From an uncultured Lachnospiraceae bacterium (GTDB taxonomy: Bacteria > Bacillota > Clostridia > Lachnospirales > Lachnospiraceae), in contig CANSUS010000008.1 in assembly GCA_947650155.1 (NCBI GenBank), forward strand, positions 1 through 64,000: 64,000 nt of DNA, given 5' to 3'. Position numbers and translations under genes: made by a program. How positions within the stretch are numbered: position 1 is the first letter of the stretch; every line of letters starts with the position of its first letter. Under the pieces are notes generated by a model. That model did not search any database, was not told the origin of the DNA, and saw only the letters and a list, made by a program, of their open reading frames with translations. Positions 34,384 through 43,070 of the stretch are shown here, piece by piece.

Positions 34384-35715
34384 TTAATATCCATATCTTT
34401 TTCTGTATCTGAAAAACATAAAAGCAGATAATGCAAGCGCCATAAACTCCGCCACAGGTGTCGCCAGCCAGATGCCGTTTACCCCGAGGATCATCGGAAG
34501 CACAATCATGGTTATCAGCATAAACAGGAAAGATCTTGAAAAGGCGAGCGCCGCCGAAACAATTCCATTGGATAGTGCGGTAAACATTCCGCTGGCAAAA
34601 ATGTTAAAACCGATAAAAAACAGTGCGGCAGTGCATATTCTGTTTCCTGTTACCGCCAGATCATATACCGGATTATCCGGACGAGCAAAAACGGATACCA
34701 AAGGCTTGGTCAGTAGAAAAGAAGCTGCAACCGTTATCACGGAAATCACAGAAATTACCTTCATGCTTACAGTAACCATTTTTTTCAGTTTTGCCTCATT
34801 CTGTTCTCCATAATAGTAGCTTAACATAGGCGCCACGCCGTAAGAATAACCCGTATACAGAGAACTTGCAAACATCAATACATACATAATGATTGTAACG
34901 GCTGCAACACCGTCTTCTCCGACATAATGAAGCATCGTCCAGTTAAACATCATGGTAATAATTCCGGTGACAAGCGCTGTCGCCATTTCTGAACATCCGT
35001 TTGTTGCTGCGCTTATCAGAACTTTCATCCGAAATACCGGCTTTTTAAAGTGCAGCAGGCTCTTTTTACTACCGAAAATATAGAGACCAACAACCGCCGT
35101 TACAGAATACCCCATACCCGTCGCAATCGCCGCACCGCTGATTCCCATATCAAATACTGCAATAAACACATAATCCATCACCATATTCAGTATGCCGCCC
35201 GTCACGGAACAGATGAGAGAAAGCGTCGCCTTCTCACTGGCGATCATATAAAGCGTAAAGTTATTCATTAAAAGGATCGGTACGGTAAACACAAGATAAC
35301 GGCTTAAATATGCAACACAATATTCCTCTACATCCGCTGAAAGATTCATGCCGGCAAAAACAGAATTCATTGTAAGATATCCCAATGCACACATGATGAT
35401 CCCCACAATCACATTCACCAGAATCAGAAAAGTAAAATCTTCCTTCGCTTCCTCATTCTTCTTTTCCCCCATTTTCTTCATGATAACCGCACTGCCTCCG
35501 GTGGCAAGCATAGTGGAAACAGCAGTCACAAGCTGAATAATCGGCGCTGTCAGATTAATTGCAGAAAGCGCATCCGTCCCAATCAGATTGGATACAAATA
35601 ATCCGTCCACCATTGTATAAAAAGACATAAATACAGTCATGGCAATTGTGGGAACTGCAAATTTCAAAATATTTTTCAGTGTTACAGGTTTTAAATATAC
35701 ATTTTGATTTTCCAT
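34384..35715 (-). CDS. MATE-family efflux transporter under MerR control
   Basis: 443 aa with 12 predicted membrane segments. The N-terminus has MSFYTMVDGLFVSNLIGTDALSAIN, a MATE hallmark, and the second half has VGEDGVAAVTIIMYVLMF. GGGAGG precedes the ATG. Its promoter has a 19-bp spacer holding the operator shared with the merR gene 2.4 kb away, so expression is probably drug-induced. It is the third MATE pump in the window. Confidence 0.88.
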   Translation of the reverse strand: MENQNVYLKPVTLKNILKFAVPTIAMTVFMSFYTMVDGLFVSNLIGTDALSAINLTAPIIQLVTAVSTMLATGGSAVIMKKMGEKKNEEAKEDFTFLILVNVIVGIIMCALGYLTMNSVFAGMNLSADVEEYCVAYLSRYLVFTVPILLMNNFTLYMIASEKATLSLICSVTGGILNMVMDYVFIAVFDMGISGAAIATGMGYSVTAVVGLYIFGSKKSLLHFKKPVFRMKVLISAATNGCSEMATALVTGIITMMFNWTMLHYVGEDGVAAVTIIMYVLMFASSLYTGYSYGVAPMLSYYYGEQNEAKLKKMVTVSMKVISVISVITVAASFLLTKPLVSVFARPDNPVYDLAVTGNRICTAALFFIGFNIFASGMFTALSNGIVSAALAFSRSFLFMLITMIVLPMILGVNGIWLATPVAEFMALALSAFMFFRYRKRYGY

Positions 35716-35756
35716 TCTATTTTTCCTCCCGTTTTGTATTTACTCCTGTAAACAGC

Positions 35757-35787
35757 ATAATAAACCATACAGTAACAGTACGGTCAA
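35757..35787 (-). promoter_or_regulatory. MerR-type promoter of the MATE gene
   Basis: Minus strand TTGACC (35782-35787) and TATTAT (35757-35762) are separated by exactly 19 bp, the stretched spacer that MerR activators correct. The dyad ACCRTACWGT-N-ACWGTAYGGT (35764-35784) lies within it. Confidence 0.75.
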
Positions 35788-35993
35788 GACTTTTTGATCG
35801 ATAGTAAATGTACAAAAACAGAAATGTTCGGATAAACTACTGAAAGATGAAACATATCATAAAAAAGTCTTGCTTCTTCCCTGCAAAAAATAGTAAAATA
35901 TAGGTAAATAAATCAACAAAGATAACAAACATATGGAAAAATACAATCCGTTGTCTGAAATCACCCTTCAGCAAGGGGAAAGGAGATGATTCT

Positions 35994-36956
35994 ATGGGAA
36001 TTGGCAGTATTACATCAATAAACAGCATGTCTGTCACGCAAATGACTGCGTCAGATTTAAAAGATCAAAAAAGTAAAAGCATTCAAAGCGAAATTACAAA
36101 CGTGCAGCAGCAGATGCAGAAATTGTCTTCAAAAGAAGATCTGACCGTTAATGAAAAAACAAAGGAACAAAAGAAACTAAAAAAAGAAATATCCAGTCTC
36201 AATACGGAACTGAAACAGCATCAGGAAGAGCTCAGAAGGTCGCAAAAAAGAGAAATCATGATGGCTCAGCTGCAGGAAGACACGGAACCGGAAAAAGAGA
36301 AAAAAGCAGAAAATAAAACACAGCAGACAGAGGCATCCTCAGATACACAGGACAAAAAAAATCTGCCCGGCGACGAACAGCGGGCTGCGAACCAGGGAAC
36401 TGTTATAACCCAAAACAGCGACGGCACTGTTATTCTTAAAGAAGCCGTAAACCAGAGTAAAAGCTCTGACACAGATACTGAAAACAAGCAAACTGATGAA
36501 ACCAAAGAAAATGGCATTAATAGAATTGAGGCAGAAACTACGGATAATGATATGGCTGCAGACACAAATTTATCTGTCAGAGAGATGCATGCAATGGTTT
36601 CGGCAGACTCTTCCGTGAAACAGGCAGGTCATCTGGGAACAATTGTAGCCAAAACCAGAGATGGCATCGCTATTTTAAAGGGAGAAATAAACCGGGATGA
36701 AGGCCGTGGCATCGATACAGAAAGAAAAAAGGCTGAACTTGAAAAAATGCAGAAGCAGGAACAACGGGCGATGACATTCCAGTTCTCTATATTAGGTGAT
36801 GCAAACGATACCATAAAATCAGCTGCAGAAACAAATGCATCCTTAAAGGACAACATACAGACTAAAACCGAAAATACTTTTTATGTAAGCGGTTTGAATA
36901 CGCCGCAGGAAGAACAGATAGCACAACAGCAGTTTTATGTTTCTTTTGGATCATAA
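35994..36956 (+). CDS. FlxA-like coiled-coil protein with an internal duplication
   Basis: 320 aa, no signal peptide or membrane segment. The N-terminal coiled coil (about 28-90, QSEITNVQQQMQKLSS) matches the FlxA-like family. Polar linkers follow. Residues 135-154 (GTVITQNSDGTVILKE) and 215-234 (GTIVAKTRDGIAILKG) are copies 80 residues apart, each trailed by a DTE-K segment. AAAGGAGATG lies 8-10 bases before the ATG. FlxA was named as a flagellar-regulon gene in E. coli; no flagellar genes are nearby and the role is unknown. Confidence 0.72.
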   Translation: MGIGSITSINSMSVTQMTASDLKDQKSKSIQSEITNVQQQMQKLSSKEDLTVNEKTKEQKKLKKEISSLNTELKQHQEELRRSQKREIMMAQLQEDTEPEKEKKAENKTQQTEASSDTQDKKNLPGDEQRAANQGTVITQNSDGTVILKEAVNQSKSSDTDTENKQTDETKENGINRIEAETTDNDMAADTNLSVREMHAMVSADSSVKQAGHLGTIVAKTRDGIAILKGEINRDEGRGIDTERKKAELEKMQKQEQRAMTFQFSILGDANDTIKSAAETNASLKDNIQTKTENTFYVSGLNTPQEEQIAQQQFYVSFGS

Positions 36957-36970
36957 AAACTTGTCAATAG

Positions 36971-38296
36971 TTACTTAAGGGCAGGGCCGGCTTTAACCGG
37001 TTCTGCCTTTGTTGCAAAAAACGCCTCCACAACCGCCGGATCAAAGTGTGTACCGGATTCCTCCCTGATGATTGCATACGCCTTTTCAAGCGGCATGGCG
37101 TCTTTGTAACATCGCCGGGAAGTCAGTGCGTCAAAAACATCCGCTACCGCCATAATTCTCGCACAAAGCGGTATTTTTTCCCCACCAATGCCATAGGGAT
37201 ATCCTTTTCCATTCCACCATTCATGATGATATGCTGCCATCTCCACTGCCGTATTCAGATACCCCGATTCCCCAAGCTCCGCCTTTGCATGAGTAAGCAG
37301 TTCCTCTCCTGCCGTGGTATGGGTTTTCATAATCTCAAATTCTTCCTCTGTCAGTCTCCCCGGCTTGTTCAGCACAACGTCCGGTATATGTATTTTCCCA
37401 ATGTCGTGAAGCGGCGCTGCCACCACCATGTCACTCAAATACCTGTCCGTGAGAATATCGCTGTATAACCCCTGTATTTTCAGTTCCTTGGCAATGCACT
37501 CCACATATTCCGCCGTGCGCTTGATGTGTCCGCCCGTATTGTCATCCCTGTTCTCCACAACCTCTGCCATGAACGTAATCATACCTGACTGCATACTGGC
37601 AACCCGTTCGTGGTAAAAGGCACGCTTATTTCCCTGCATAATCAACACAATAATCGTAATCGTCATAACAAAGGCAGAAACGCTGGTAATCCCGATAAAA
37701 GGAGCCAGCCCCCGCCCATATATGCTGTCTGCCATCCGCACATTCCCACCGTCCAATGTAATCTGCATTGCCGTGTGATTGGAAAAGAGCAGCATCAAAA
37801 TCCCGATTATCCAAAGCAGATATTTTTCCGACTTCCGCAGGCTTCTGTGCTGCATATTCTCATGAAACCAACTTCGCCAGTTCTGTCCTTTCACATAGAA
37901 TAAAATGAGCAGCACGGACAGTACCCCATAAATCAAAAACTGATAAGCCACAGTTTCCTGTGCCGGCAGTGCAAACAAGTACGGCGGCACAAGCAGCAAA
38001 GGAACAAAAAGCCCGTTGATAATGCCCGGAAACGGTATCATCAAAAACAATCCACGCAGCCTGTGTTCTTTCCTGCCAAGGCAGATATTTACCCCGATCA
38101 GAAACAGCGCCGCCAATGAGGCGACATCTTTTCCAAAGACAAAAAATACAATGCCTATCAGGAAAAAACTGACCAAATAAAAAATTCGCTGTTTCTCCGC
38201 CTCCATGTCATGTTCCAAAAATACATATTTTTTTATGAGGAAACCGCAGACTGCAATTGCCGCCGTTTCCAATATTCCCAACATTTCCGCTGCCAT
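36971..38296 (-). CDS. HD-GYP domain protein with membrane sensor region
   Basis: 441 aa. Seven or eight membrane segments (about 1-222) precede a cytoplasmic HD-GYP phosphohydrolase domain. The metal motif is LHDIGKIHIPD (His297-Asp298), HHEWWNGKGYPYG carries the GYP motif, and DVFDALTSRR follows. Members hydrolyse cyclic di-GMP or related dinucleotides. The gene is convergent with the FlxA-like gene (14 bp apart). GGGGAGAG precedes the ATG. The signal sensed by the membrane part is unknown. Confidence 0.88.
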   Translation of the reverse strand: MAAEMLGILETAAIAVCGFLIKKYVFLEHDMEAEKQRIFYLVSFFLIGIVFFVFGKDVASLAALFLIGVNICLGRKEHRLRGLFLMIPFPGIINGLFVPLLLVPPYLFALPAQETVAYQFLIYGVLSVLLILFYVKGQNWRSWFHENMQHRSLRKSEKYLLWIIGILMLLFSNHTAMQITLDGGNVRMADSIYGRGLAPFIGITSVSAFVMTITIIVLIMQGNKRAFYHERVASMQSGMITFMAEVVENRDDNTGGHIKRTAEYVECIAKELKIQGLYSDILTDRYLSDMVVAAPLHDIGKIHIPDVVLNKPGRLTEEEFEIMKTHTTAGEELLTHAKAELGESGYLNTAVEMAAYHHEWWNGKGYPYGIGGEKIPLCARIMAVADVFDALTSRRCYKDAMPLEKAYAIIREESGTHFDPAVVEAFFATKAEPVKAGPALK

Positions 38297-38637
38297 AATC
38301 TATATCTCTCCCCTTCGCTCTTTTTTCTTTTCTTTACATTCTGCACGGGTATTTTTCCTTTCCGTATCATCAATGCAATCGATGCAACAATCAGATAAAG
38401 AATGGTCATGCTTTTATGCCAAGTATAGGAAAGTATATTTTGCATTACAAGCAATTAGAGTTTACATTCCGCTTTTCTTTGCTATTTTGCGTAGCATTTC
38501 CTCTGTTCTGCAGTGACCGTCCCGGCTTGCAGTAATTTACTGTCTTTTCCTGTCTGATAAAGATAAGGACCTTGCGGGAACAAGCCTGCAAGGTCCTGAA
38601 ATTTAGGTTTCTATTCACATCAATAAGAGTGCATCTA
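38297..38637. other. Gene-free stretch between ppdK and the HD-GYP gene
   Basis: 341 bp. It holds the ppdK terminator and, further left, an AT-rich stretch expected to contain the HD-GYP promoter. A 73-codon minus-strand frame here (38233-38454) overlaps the HD-GYP gene and has no ribosome binding site, so I do not call it. Confidence 0.6.
38566..38597 (-). terminator. ppdK terminator
   Basis: A perfect 10-bp stem AGGACCTTGC/GCAAGGTCCT with a 12-base loop, followed on the minus strand by TTATCTTTATC, 41 bp after the ppdK stop. Confidence 0.8.
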
Positions 38638-41262
38638 CTACTTATTCGCGATTGCCGCCTGTGCCGCTGCCAATCTTGCAATCGGAACACGGAACGGTGA
38701 GCAGGATACATAATCCAAACCAATCTTATGGCAGAACTCTACGGAAGATGGATCTCCGCCATGCTCGCCACAGATACCGATATGAAGCTTCGGATTAACC
38801 GGCTTGCCAAGTTTAATGGATAATTCCATTAACTTACCTACGCCTGTCTGATCCAGCTTTGCAAACGGATCGTTCTCGAAGATCTTGGTGTCATAGTAAG
38901 CATCTAAGAACTTACCGGCATCATCACGGGAGAATCCGAATGTCATCTGTGTCAGATCGTTTGTACCAAAGCAGAAGAAGTCTGCCTCTGTTGCGATCTC
39001 GTCTGCAGTAAGAGCTGCTCTCGGGATCTCGATCATAGTACCTACTTCATATTCCAATTTAACGCCTGCTGCTGCGATTTCAGCGTCTGCTGTCTCAACA
39101 ACAACTTTCTTAACAAATTTTAATTCTTTGATTTCACATACAAGCGGAATCATAATTTCCGGTTTAACATTCCAGTCCGGATGCGCTTTCTGTACTTCAA
39201 TTGCTGCACGGATAACTGCCTTAGTCTGCATTTTGGCAATTTCAGGATACGTTACTGCAAGACGGCATCCTCTGTGTCCCATCATCGGGTTGAACTCATG
39301 TAAGGATGTGATAATATTCTTGATTGTCTCTACAGATTTACCCTGTGCATCTGCAAGTTTCTTAATATCCTCTTCTTCTGTCGGAACGAACTCATGAAGC
39401 GGCGGATCAAGGAAACGGATCGTAACCGGATTTCCTTCCAAAGCTTCATATAATGCTTTGAAGTCTCCCTGCTGGTAAGGAAGGATCTTGTCCAGAGCCG
39501 CTTCTCTCTCTTCTACTGTATCGGAGCAGATCATCTCACGGAATGCTGCGATTCTGTCCTCTTCAAAGAACATATGCTCTGTACGGCAAAGACCAATGCC
39601 CTCTGCACCAAGTTCGCGTGCTTTCTTTGCATCTGCCGGTGTATCAGCATTTGTTCTGACTTTCAGTGTTCTGTATTTGTCAGCCCATCCCATAATTCTT
39701 CCGAATTCTCCTGCGATGGTAGCATCAACAGTAGGAATCTGACCATCATAAATGTTACCTGTAGAACCGTCAATTGAAAGGTAGTCACCTTCTTTGAATG
39801 TCTTTCCAGCTAACGTAAACTGTTTATTTGCTTCATCCATAGCAATATCACCGCAGCCGGAAACACAGCATGTACCCATACCACGCGCAACTACTGCTGC
39901 ATGAGACGTCATACCGCCTCGAACCGTTAAGATACCCTGAGAAGCTTTCATACCGGTAATATCTTCCGGTGATGTTTCCAAACGAACAAGAACGACTTTT
40001 TCGCCTCTTGCATTCCAGCTTTCAGCATCTTCTGCCGTAAATACGATCTTACCACATGCAGCGCCCGGAGAAGCGCCAAGACCTTTTCCGATTGGTGTGG
40101 CCGCTTTTAATGCCTTTGCGTCAAACTGCGGATGCAGTAAGGTATCCAGGTTACGGGGATCAATCATAGCTACTGCTTCTTCCTCTGTTCTCATACCCTC
40201 ATCTACCAGATCACAGGCAATCTTTAAAGCTGCCTGAGCGGTTCTTTTACCGTTTCTTGTCTGTAACATGAACAGCTTTCTGTCCTGAATGGTAAATTCC
40301 ATATCCTGCATATCTCTGTAATGATTTTCCAAAGTAGAACATACGTTTTTGAACTGTTCAAATACTTCCGGCATAACCTCTGCCAGAGAAGCGATAGGCT
40401 GCGGTGTACGAACGCCGGCAACAACGTCTTCACCCTGTGCGTTGATTAAGAATTCACCCATGAGTTTTCTCTCACCTGTAGCCGGATCTCTTGTAAATGC
40501 AACACCTGTACCGGACTCATCTGACCAGTTACCAAATGCCATTTCCTGTACGTTTACAGCAGTACCCCATGAATACGGAATATCATTGTCACGACGGTAT
40601 ACATTTGCACGAGGGTTGTCCCATGAACGGAATACCGCTTTTACAGCGCCCATTAACTGTTCCTTCGGATCATCCGGGAAGTCCTCGCCAATCTTTTCTT
40701 TGTATTCAGCTTTAAACTGATTTGCCAGTTCTTTTAAGTCTTCTGCCGTCAGATCAACGTCCTGTGTAACGCCTCTGTCAGCTTTCATTTTATCAATTAA
40801 TTCTTCAAAGTATTTCTTGCCGACTTCCATAACAACGTCGGAATACATCTGAATAAATCTTCTGTAGCAGTCACGGGCCCATCTCTCGTTACCTGTCTTC
40901 TTTGCTACAACTTCTACAACTTCTTCATTCAGACCAAGATTCAAAATTGTATCCATCATACCAGGCATGGATGCTCTTGCGCCGGAACGTACAGATACAA
41001 GAAGCGGATTCTCAAGGTCTCCGAATTTCTTTCCCGTAATCTCTTCCATCTTTACGATGTATTCATTGATCTGTGCCTGAATCTCATCGTTAATCTGTCT
41101 TCCGTCTTCATAGTACTGTGTGCAGGCTTCTGTTGTAATTGTAAAGCCCTGCGGTACCGGAAGTCCAAGGTTTGTCATCTCTGCAAGGTTTGCACCTTTG
41201 CCGCCTAAAAGTTCACGCATATTAGCGTTACCTTCACTAAATAAGTAAACCCATTTTGCCAT
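38638..41262 (-). CDS. ppdK: Pyruvate, phosphate dikinase
   Basis: 874 aa, the usual size. It interconverts pyruvate, ATP and phosphate with PEP, AMP and pyrophosphate. The N-terminal ATP-grasp domain has GGKGANLAEM and VSVRSGARASMPGMMDT. The swivelling domain has the phospho-histidine in GGMTSHAAVVARGMG. The C-terminal TIM barrel has CRTEHMFFE and GTNDLTQMTFGFSRDD. AAGGAGAAAGAGCAA precedes the ATG. Monocistronic, with its own promoter and terminator. In anaerobic Firmicutes it often works in glycolysis as well as gluconeogenesis. Confidence 0.97.
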   Translation of the reverse strand: MAKWVYLFSEGNANMRELLGGKGANLAEMTNLGLPVPQGFTITTEACTQYYEDGRQINDEIQAQINEYIVKMEEITGKKFGDLENPLLVSVRSGARASMPGMMDTILNLGLNEEVVEVVAKKTGNERWARDCYRRFIQMYSDVVMEVGKKYFEELIDKMKADRGVTQDVDLTAEDLKELANQFKAEYKEKIGEDFPDDPKEQLMGAVKAVFRSWDNPRANVYRRDNDIPYSWGTAVNVQEMAFGNWSDESGTGVAFTRDPATGERKLMGEFLINAQGEDVVAGVRTPQPIASLAEVMPEVFEQFKNVCSTLENHYRDMQDMEFTIQDRKLFMLQTRNGKRTAQAALKIACDLVDEGMRTEEEAVAMIDPRNLDTLLHPQFDAKALKAATPIGKGLGASPGAACGKIVFTAEDAESWNARGEKVVLVRLETSPEDITGMKASQGILTVRGGMTSHAAVVARGMGTCCVSGCGDIAMDEANKQFTLAGKTFKEGDYLSIDGSTGNIYDGQIPTVDATIAGEFGRIMGWADKYRTLKVRTNADTPADAKKARELGAEGIGLCRTEHMFFEEDRIAAFREMICSDTVEEREAALDKILPYQQGDFKALYEALEGNPVTIRFLDPPLHEFVPTEEEDIKKLADAQGKSVETIKNIITSLHEFNPMMGHRGCRLAVTYPEIAKMQTKAVIRAAIEVQKAHPDWNVKPEIMIPLVCEIKELKFVKKVVVETADAEIAAAGVKLEYEVGTMIEIPRAALTADEIATEADFFCFGTNDLTQMTFGFSRDDAGKFLDAYYDTKIFENDPFAKLDQTGVGKLMELSIKLGKPVNPKLHIGICGEHGGDPSSVEFCHKIGLDYVSCSPFRVPIARLAAAQAAIANK

Positions 41263-41569
41263 TTGCTCTTTCTCCTTGAATTTATTTTATTATTATATTA
41301 AAGAATCGAGAATATTATAGCATATGCCCCATTTCTCTGCACCTAAATTTTGCCCTGTTTGGACATTTTTGTAAAAGTTGCCAAATCTTTTCGTTTTTAC
41401 CACTTTAAAGCACTGAATTGTAAGCAATTACATCCAAGCGAATGTCCGCGTACGAAAAACATTTGATTTTTTAACGGCAACTTTCCTGAAGATACGCTTT
41501 CACCGCTTTGTATATTTTGCACAAATTGTATCATATTAATTCTTCATTCTTGCTCAATCTGCAAATTTA
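41263..41569. other. ppdK upstream region with promoter and a small palindrome
   Basis: 307 bp without a gene. An extended -10, TGCTATAAT (minus strand, 41314-41322), is the likely ppdK promoter; no clear -35 is seen. Further upstream, TGTAA-GCAA-TTACA (41419-41432) is an inverted repeat that could bind a regulator. No other feature is evident. Confidence 0.5.
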
Positions 41570-42889
41570 CTAACCCGCCATATTCAAGTTTTCAAAAATA
41601 TCCAAAATACTGGTTCGTTCTCCGCCGGACTGCATATAGTATCCGTCCTCTAAATAAATCCATCCTTCTGCCCCGTCCGTTCGGAAAAATTGTACCCAGT
41701 TTTTATTGTCCGTTGTTCCAAAAGTTACCTTTCCGTCCGACGGCTGAATCTCCAACGATTCCGCCCCCAGATCAGGTTCTTCATATACAGTAATGGGCGC
41801 AGTCTGCTTTACATTCGTCTCCGCTGAAGAATTTACATAAGGATAATACCACTCTTCCTCCACAAGCCGGACACTGTCTCCCACCGCTTCCCATGTAAAG
41901 GGTGCCCTCCAAGTCTGTAATATGGAAAGTCTTCCTGAACCGACGACTTTTCCGTCTCCTTTTACTTTCAGCCCGTCATAAGGCGTATCGGTAAAGATAC
42001 TTCCCATATAGATCTGCTTTTCTCCGTCACATCTTATAATATGAAATTCCGGATCGCCGCTTGGACCGTCATCCAGAATTGCAATCTCCAGATAATCGTC
42101 TTCGCTGTTCAAATCCATCAAAAAATATCCTTCCGAATGTGGATTTTCCCACTCTGCTATCCTTCCTGTTTCCTCAAGGCAAAGATTCCCTTCACTGTCA
42201 TAAATTAAAAACAACAGCTCGATATGAATATCATCAGACGACTGTATTTCATAGACGATTGTCTCTAAACTGCCGTCTCCGTTCAGATCCACCTTACAAT
42301 CCGGCCATGCCGGAACAGCAATCACCTTGTTTTCACCAAAATCATCTTTCCCTAACACAGTTTGATCTTTCTGTTCTTCTTCTTTTTCCTCCGTCCTGGT
42401 TTCGCTTTCCGCCTCATTCTGATCCTCTGTACTCTCCGGCGCTGTTTCTATCACTTCCGGTTCATTTTCCGTCTGCTCCTTCTTTTGTTCTCCAAATATA
42501 AATGTCATCTGATCCGAGTCAAAGTTTTCTTCCTGCAAATGATAAAAATAGCCGCCATAAATAATGGTATTTCCGTCGGTTGAGATCTGGATCGAATCCA
42601 CCGGATCATTTCCATTCAATAAAATAACCGAATAAAATTTTTCATTCAGCCCTCCGGCAGACTGCGTCTGTTCAAAATCAAGCCCGGCAAACAGCTGAAA
42701 AAATTCCTCTGTTCTTTTTTCATTTAATATAAGTTCTCCCCCATCTTCAAAAGACGTAAGTTTTATATTGGTATATTCTTTTTCAATCTGAGAAACCTGA
42801 AACGTATTCTTTTCCCCGCATGCATAGATTCCGACTGCCACTATTACAACCAAAAGCGCTGTCAAATATCTGTGTAGCTTTTTTTTCAT
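41570..42889 (-). CDS. Predicted lipoprotein with C-terminal SH3-like domain
   Basis: 439 aa from the ATG at 42889, which follows GGGGGA and begins a lipoprotein signal (MKKKLHRYLTALLVVIVAVG, then Cys in IYACG). An acidic low-complexity linker (EPEVIETAPESTEDQNEAE) comes at about 145-180. A middle domain has VIL repeats like those of secreted VCBS/FG-GAP-type regions (DLNGDGSLETIVYEI, and LMDLNSEDDYLEIAILDDG). The end resembles a bacterial SH3 domain (ITVYEEPDLGAESLEIQ, GWIYLEDG). Surface-attached; function unknown. Confidence 0.75.
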   Translation of the reverse strand: MKKKLHRYLTALLVVIVAVGIYACGEKNTFQVSQIEKEYTNIKLTSFEDGGELILNEKRTEEFFQLFAGLDFEQTQSAGGLNEKFYSVILLNGNDPVDSIQISTDGNTIIYGGYFYHLQEENFDSDQMTFIFGEQKKEQTENEPEVIETAPESTEDQNEAESETRTEEKEEEQKDQTVLGKDDFGENKVIAVPAWPDCKVDLNGDGSLETIVYEIQSSDDIHIELLFLIYDSEGNLCLEETGRIAEWENPHSEGYFLMDLNSEDDYLEIAILDDGPSGDPEFHIIRCDGEKQIYMGSIFTDTPYDGLKVKGDGKVVGSGRLSILQTWRAPFTWEAVGDSVRLVEEEWYYPYVNSSAETNVKQTAPITVYEEPDLGAESLEIQPSDGKVTFGTTDNKNWVQFFRTDGAEGWIYLEDGYYMQSGGERTSILDIFENLNMAG

Positions 42890-43024
42890 AATAAATAAAT
42901 CCCCCATTCTCCCTCAAAACTGATCCTGTATCTCAATCATGCCTGTACATTGCTTACCGTTTCCCTATTATACTAAAAGAACTCGTTTTCGGCAACCTAT
43001 TACTTCATGAAACAATCAAACTAA

Positions 43025-43049
43025 CGGCAGAGCCCCGTCAGCTCTGCCG
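43025..43049 (-). terminator. Terminator-like hairpin after the amidase gene
   Basis: CGGCAGAGC/GCTCTGCCG, 9 bp, with a 7-base loop, 22 bp past the amidase stop. The T-run is better on the plus strand (CTTTTAT), so it may act on readthrough from either side. Confidence 0.6.
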
Positions 43050-43070
43050 CTTTTATATTCTTTACTCGAT

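Noticed and set aside
38233-38454. 73-codon frame with a hydrophobic start, overlapping the HD-GYP gene
   Set aside because: No ribosome binding site, overlaps a well-supported gene by over 150 bp, and its C-terminal part is a frame shadow.
38445-38723. 92-codon minus-strand frame across the ppdK end
   Set aside because: Runs through the ppdK terminator and its coding end; no family features.
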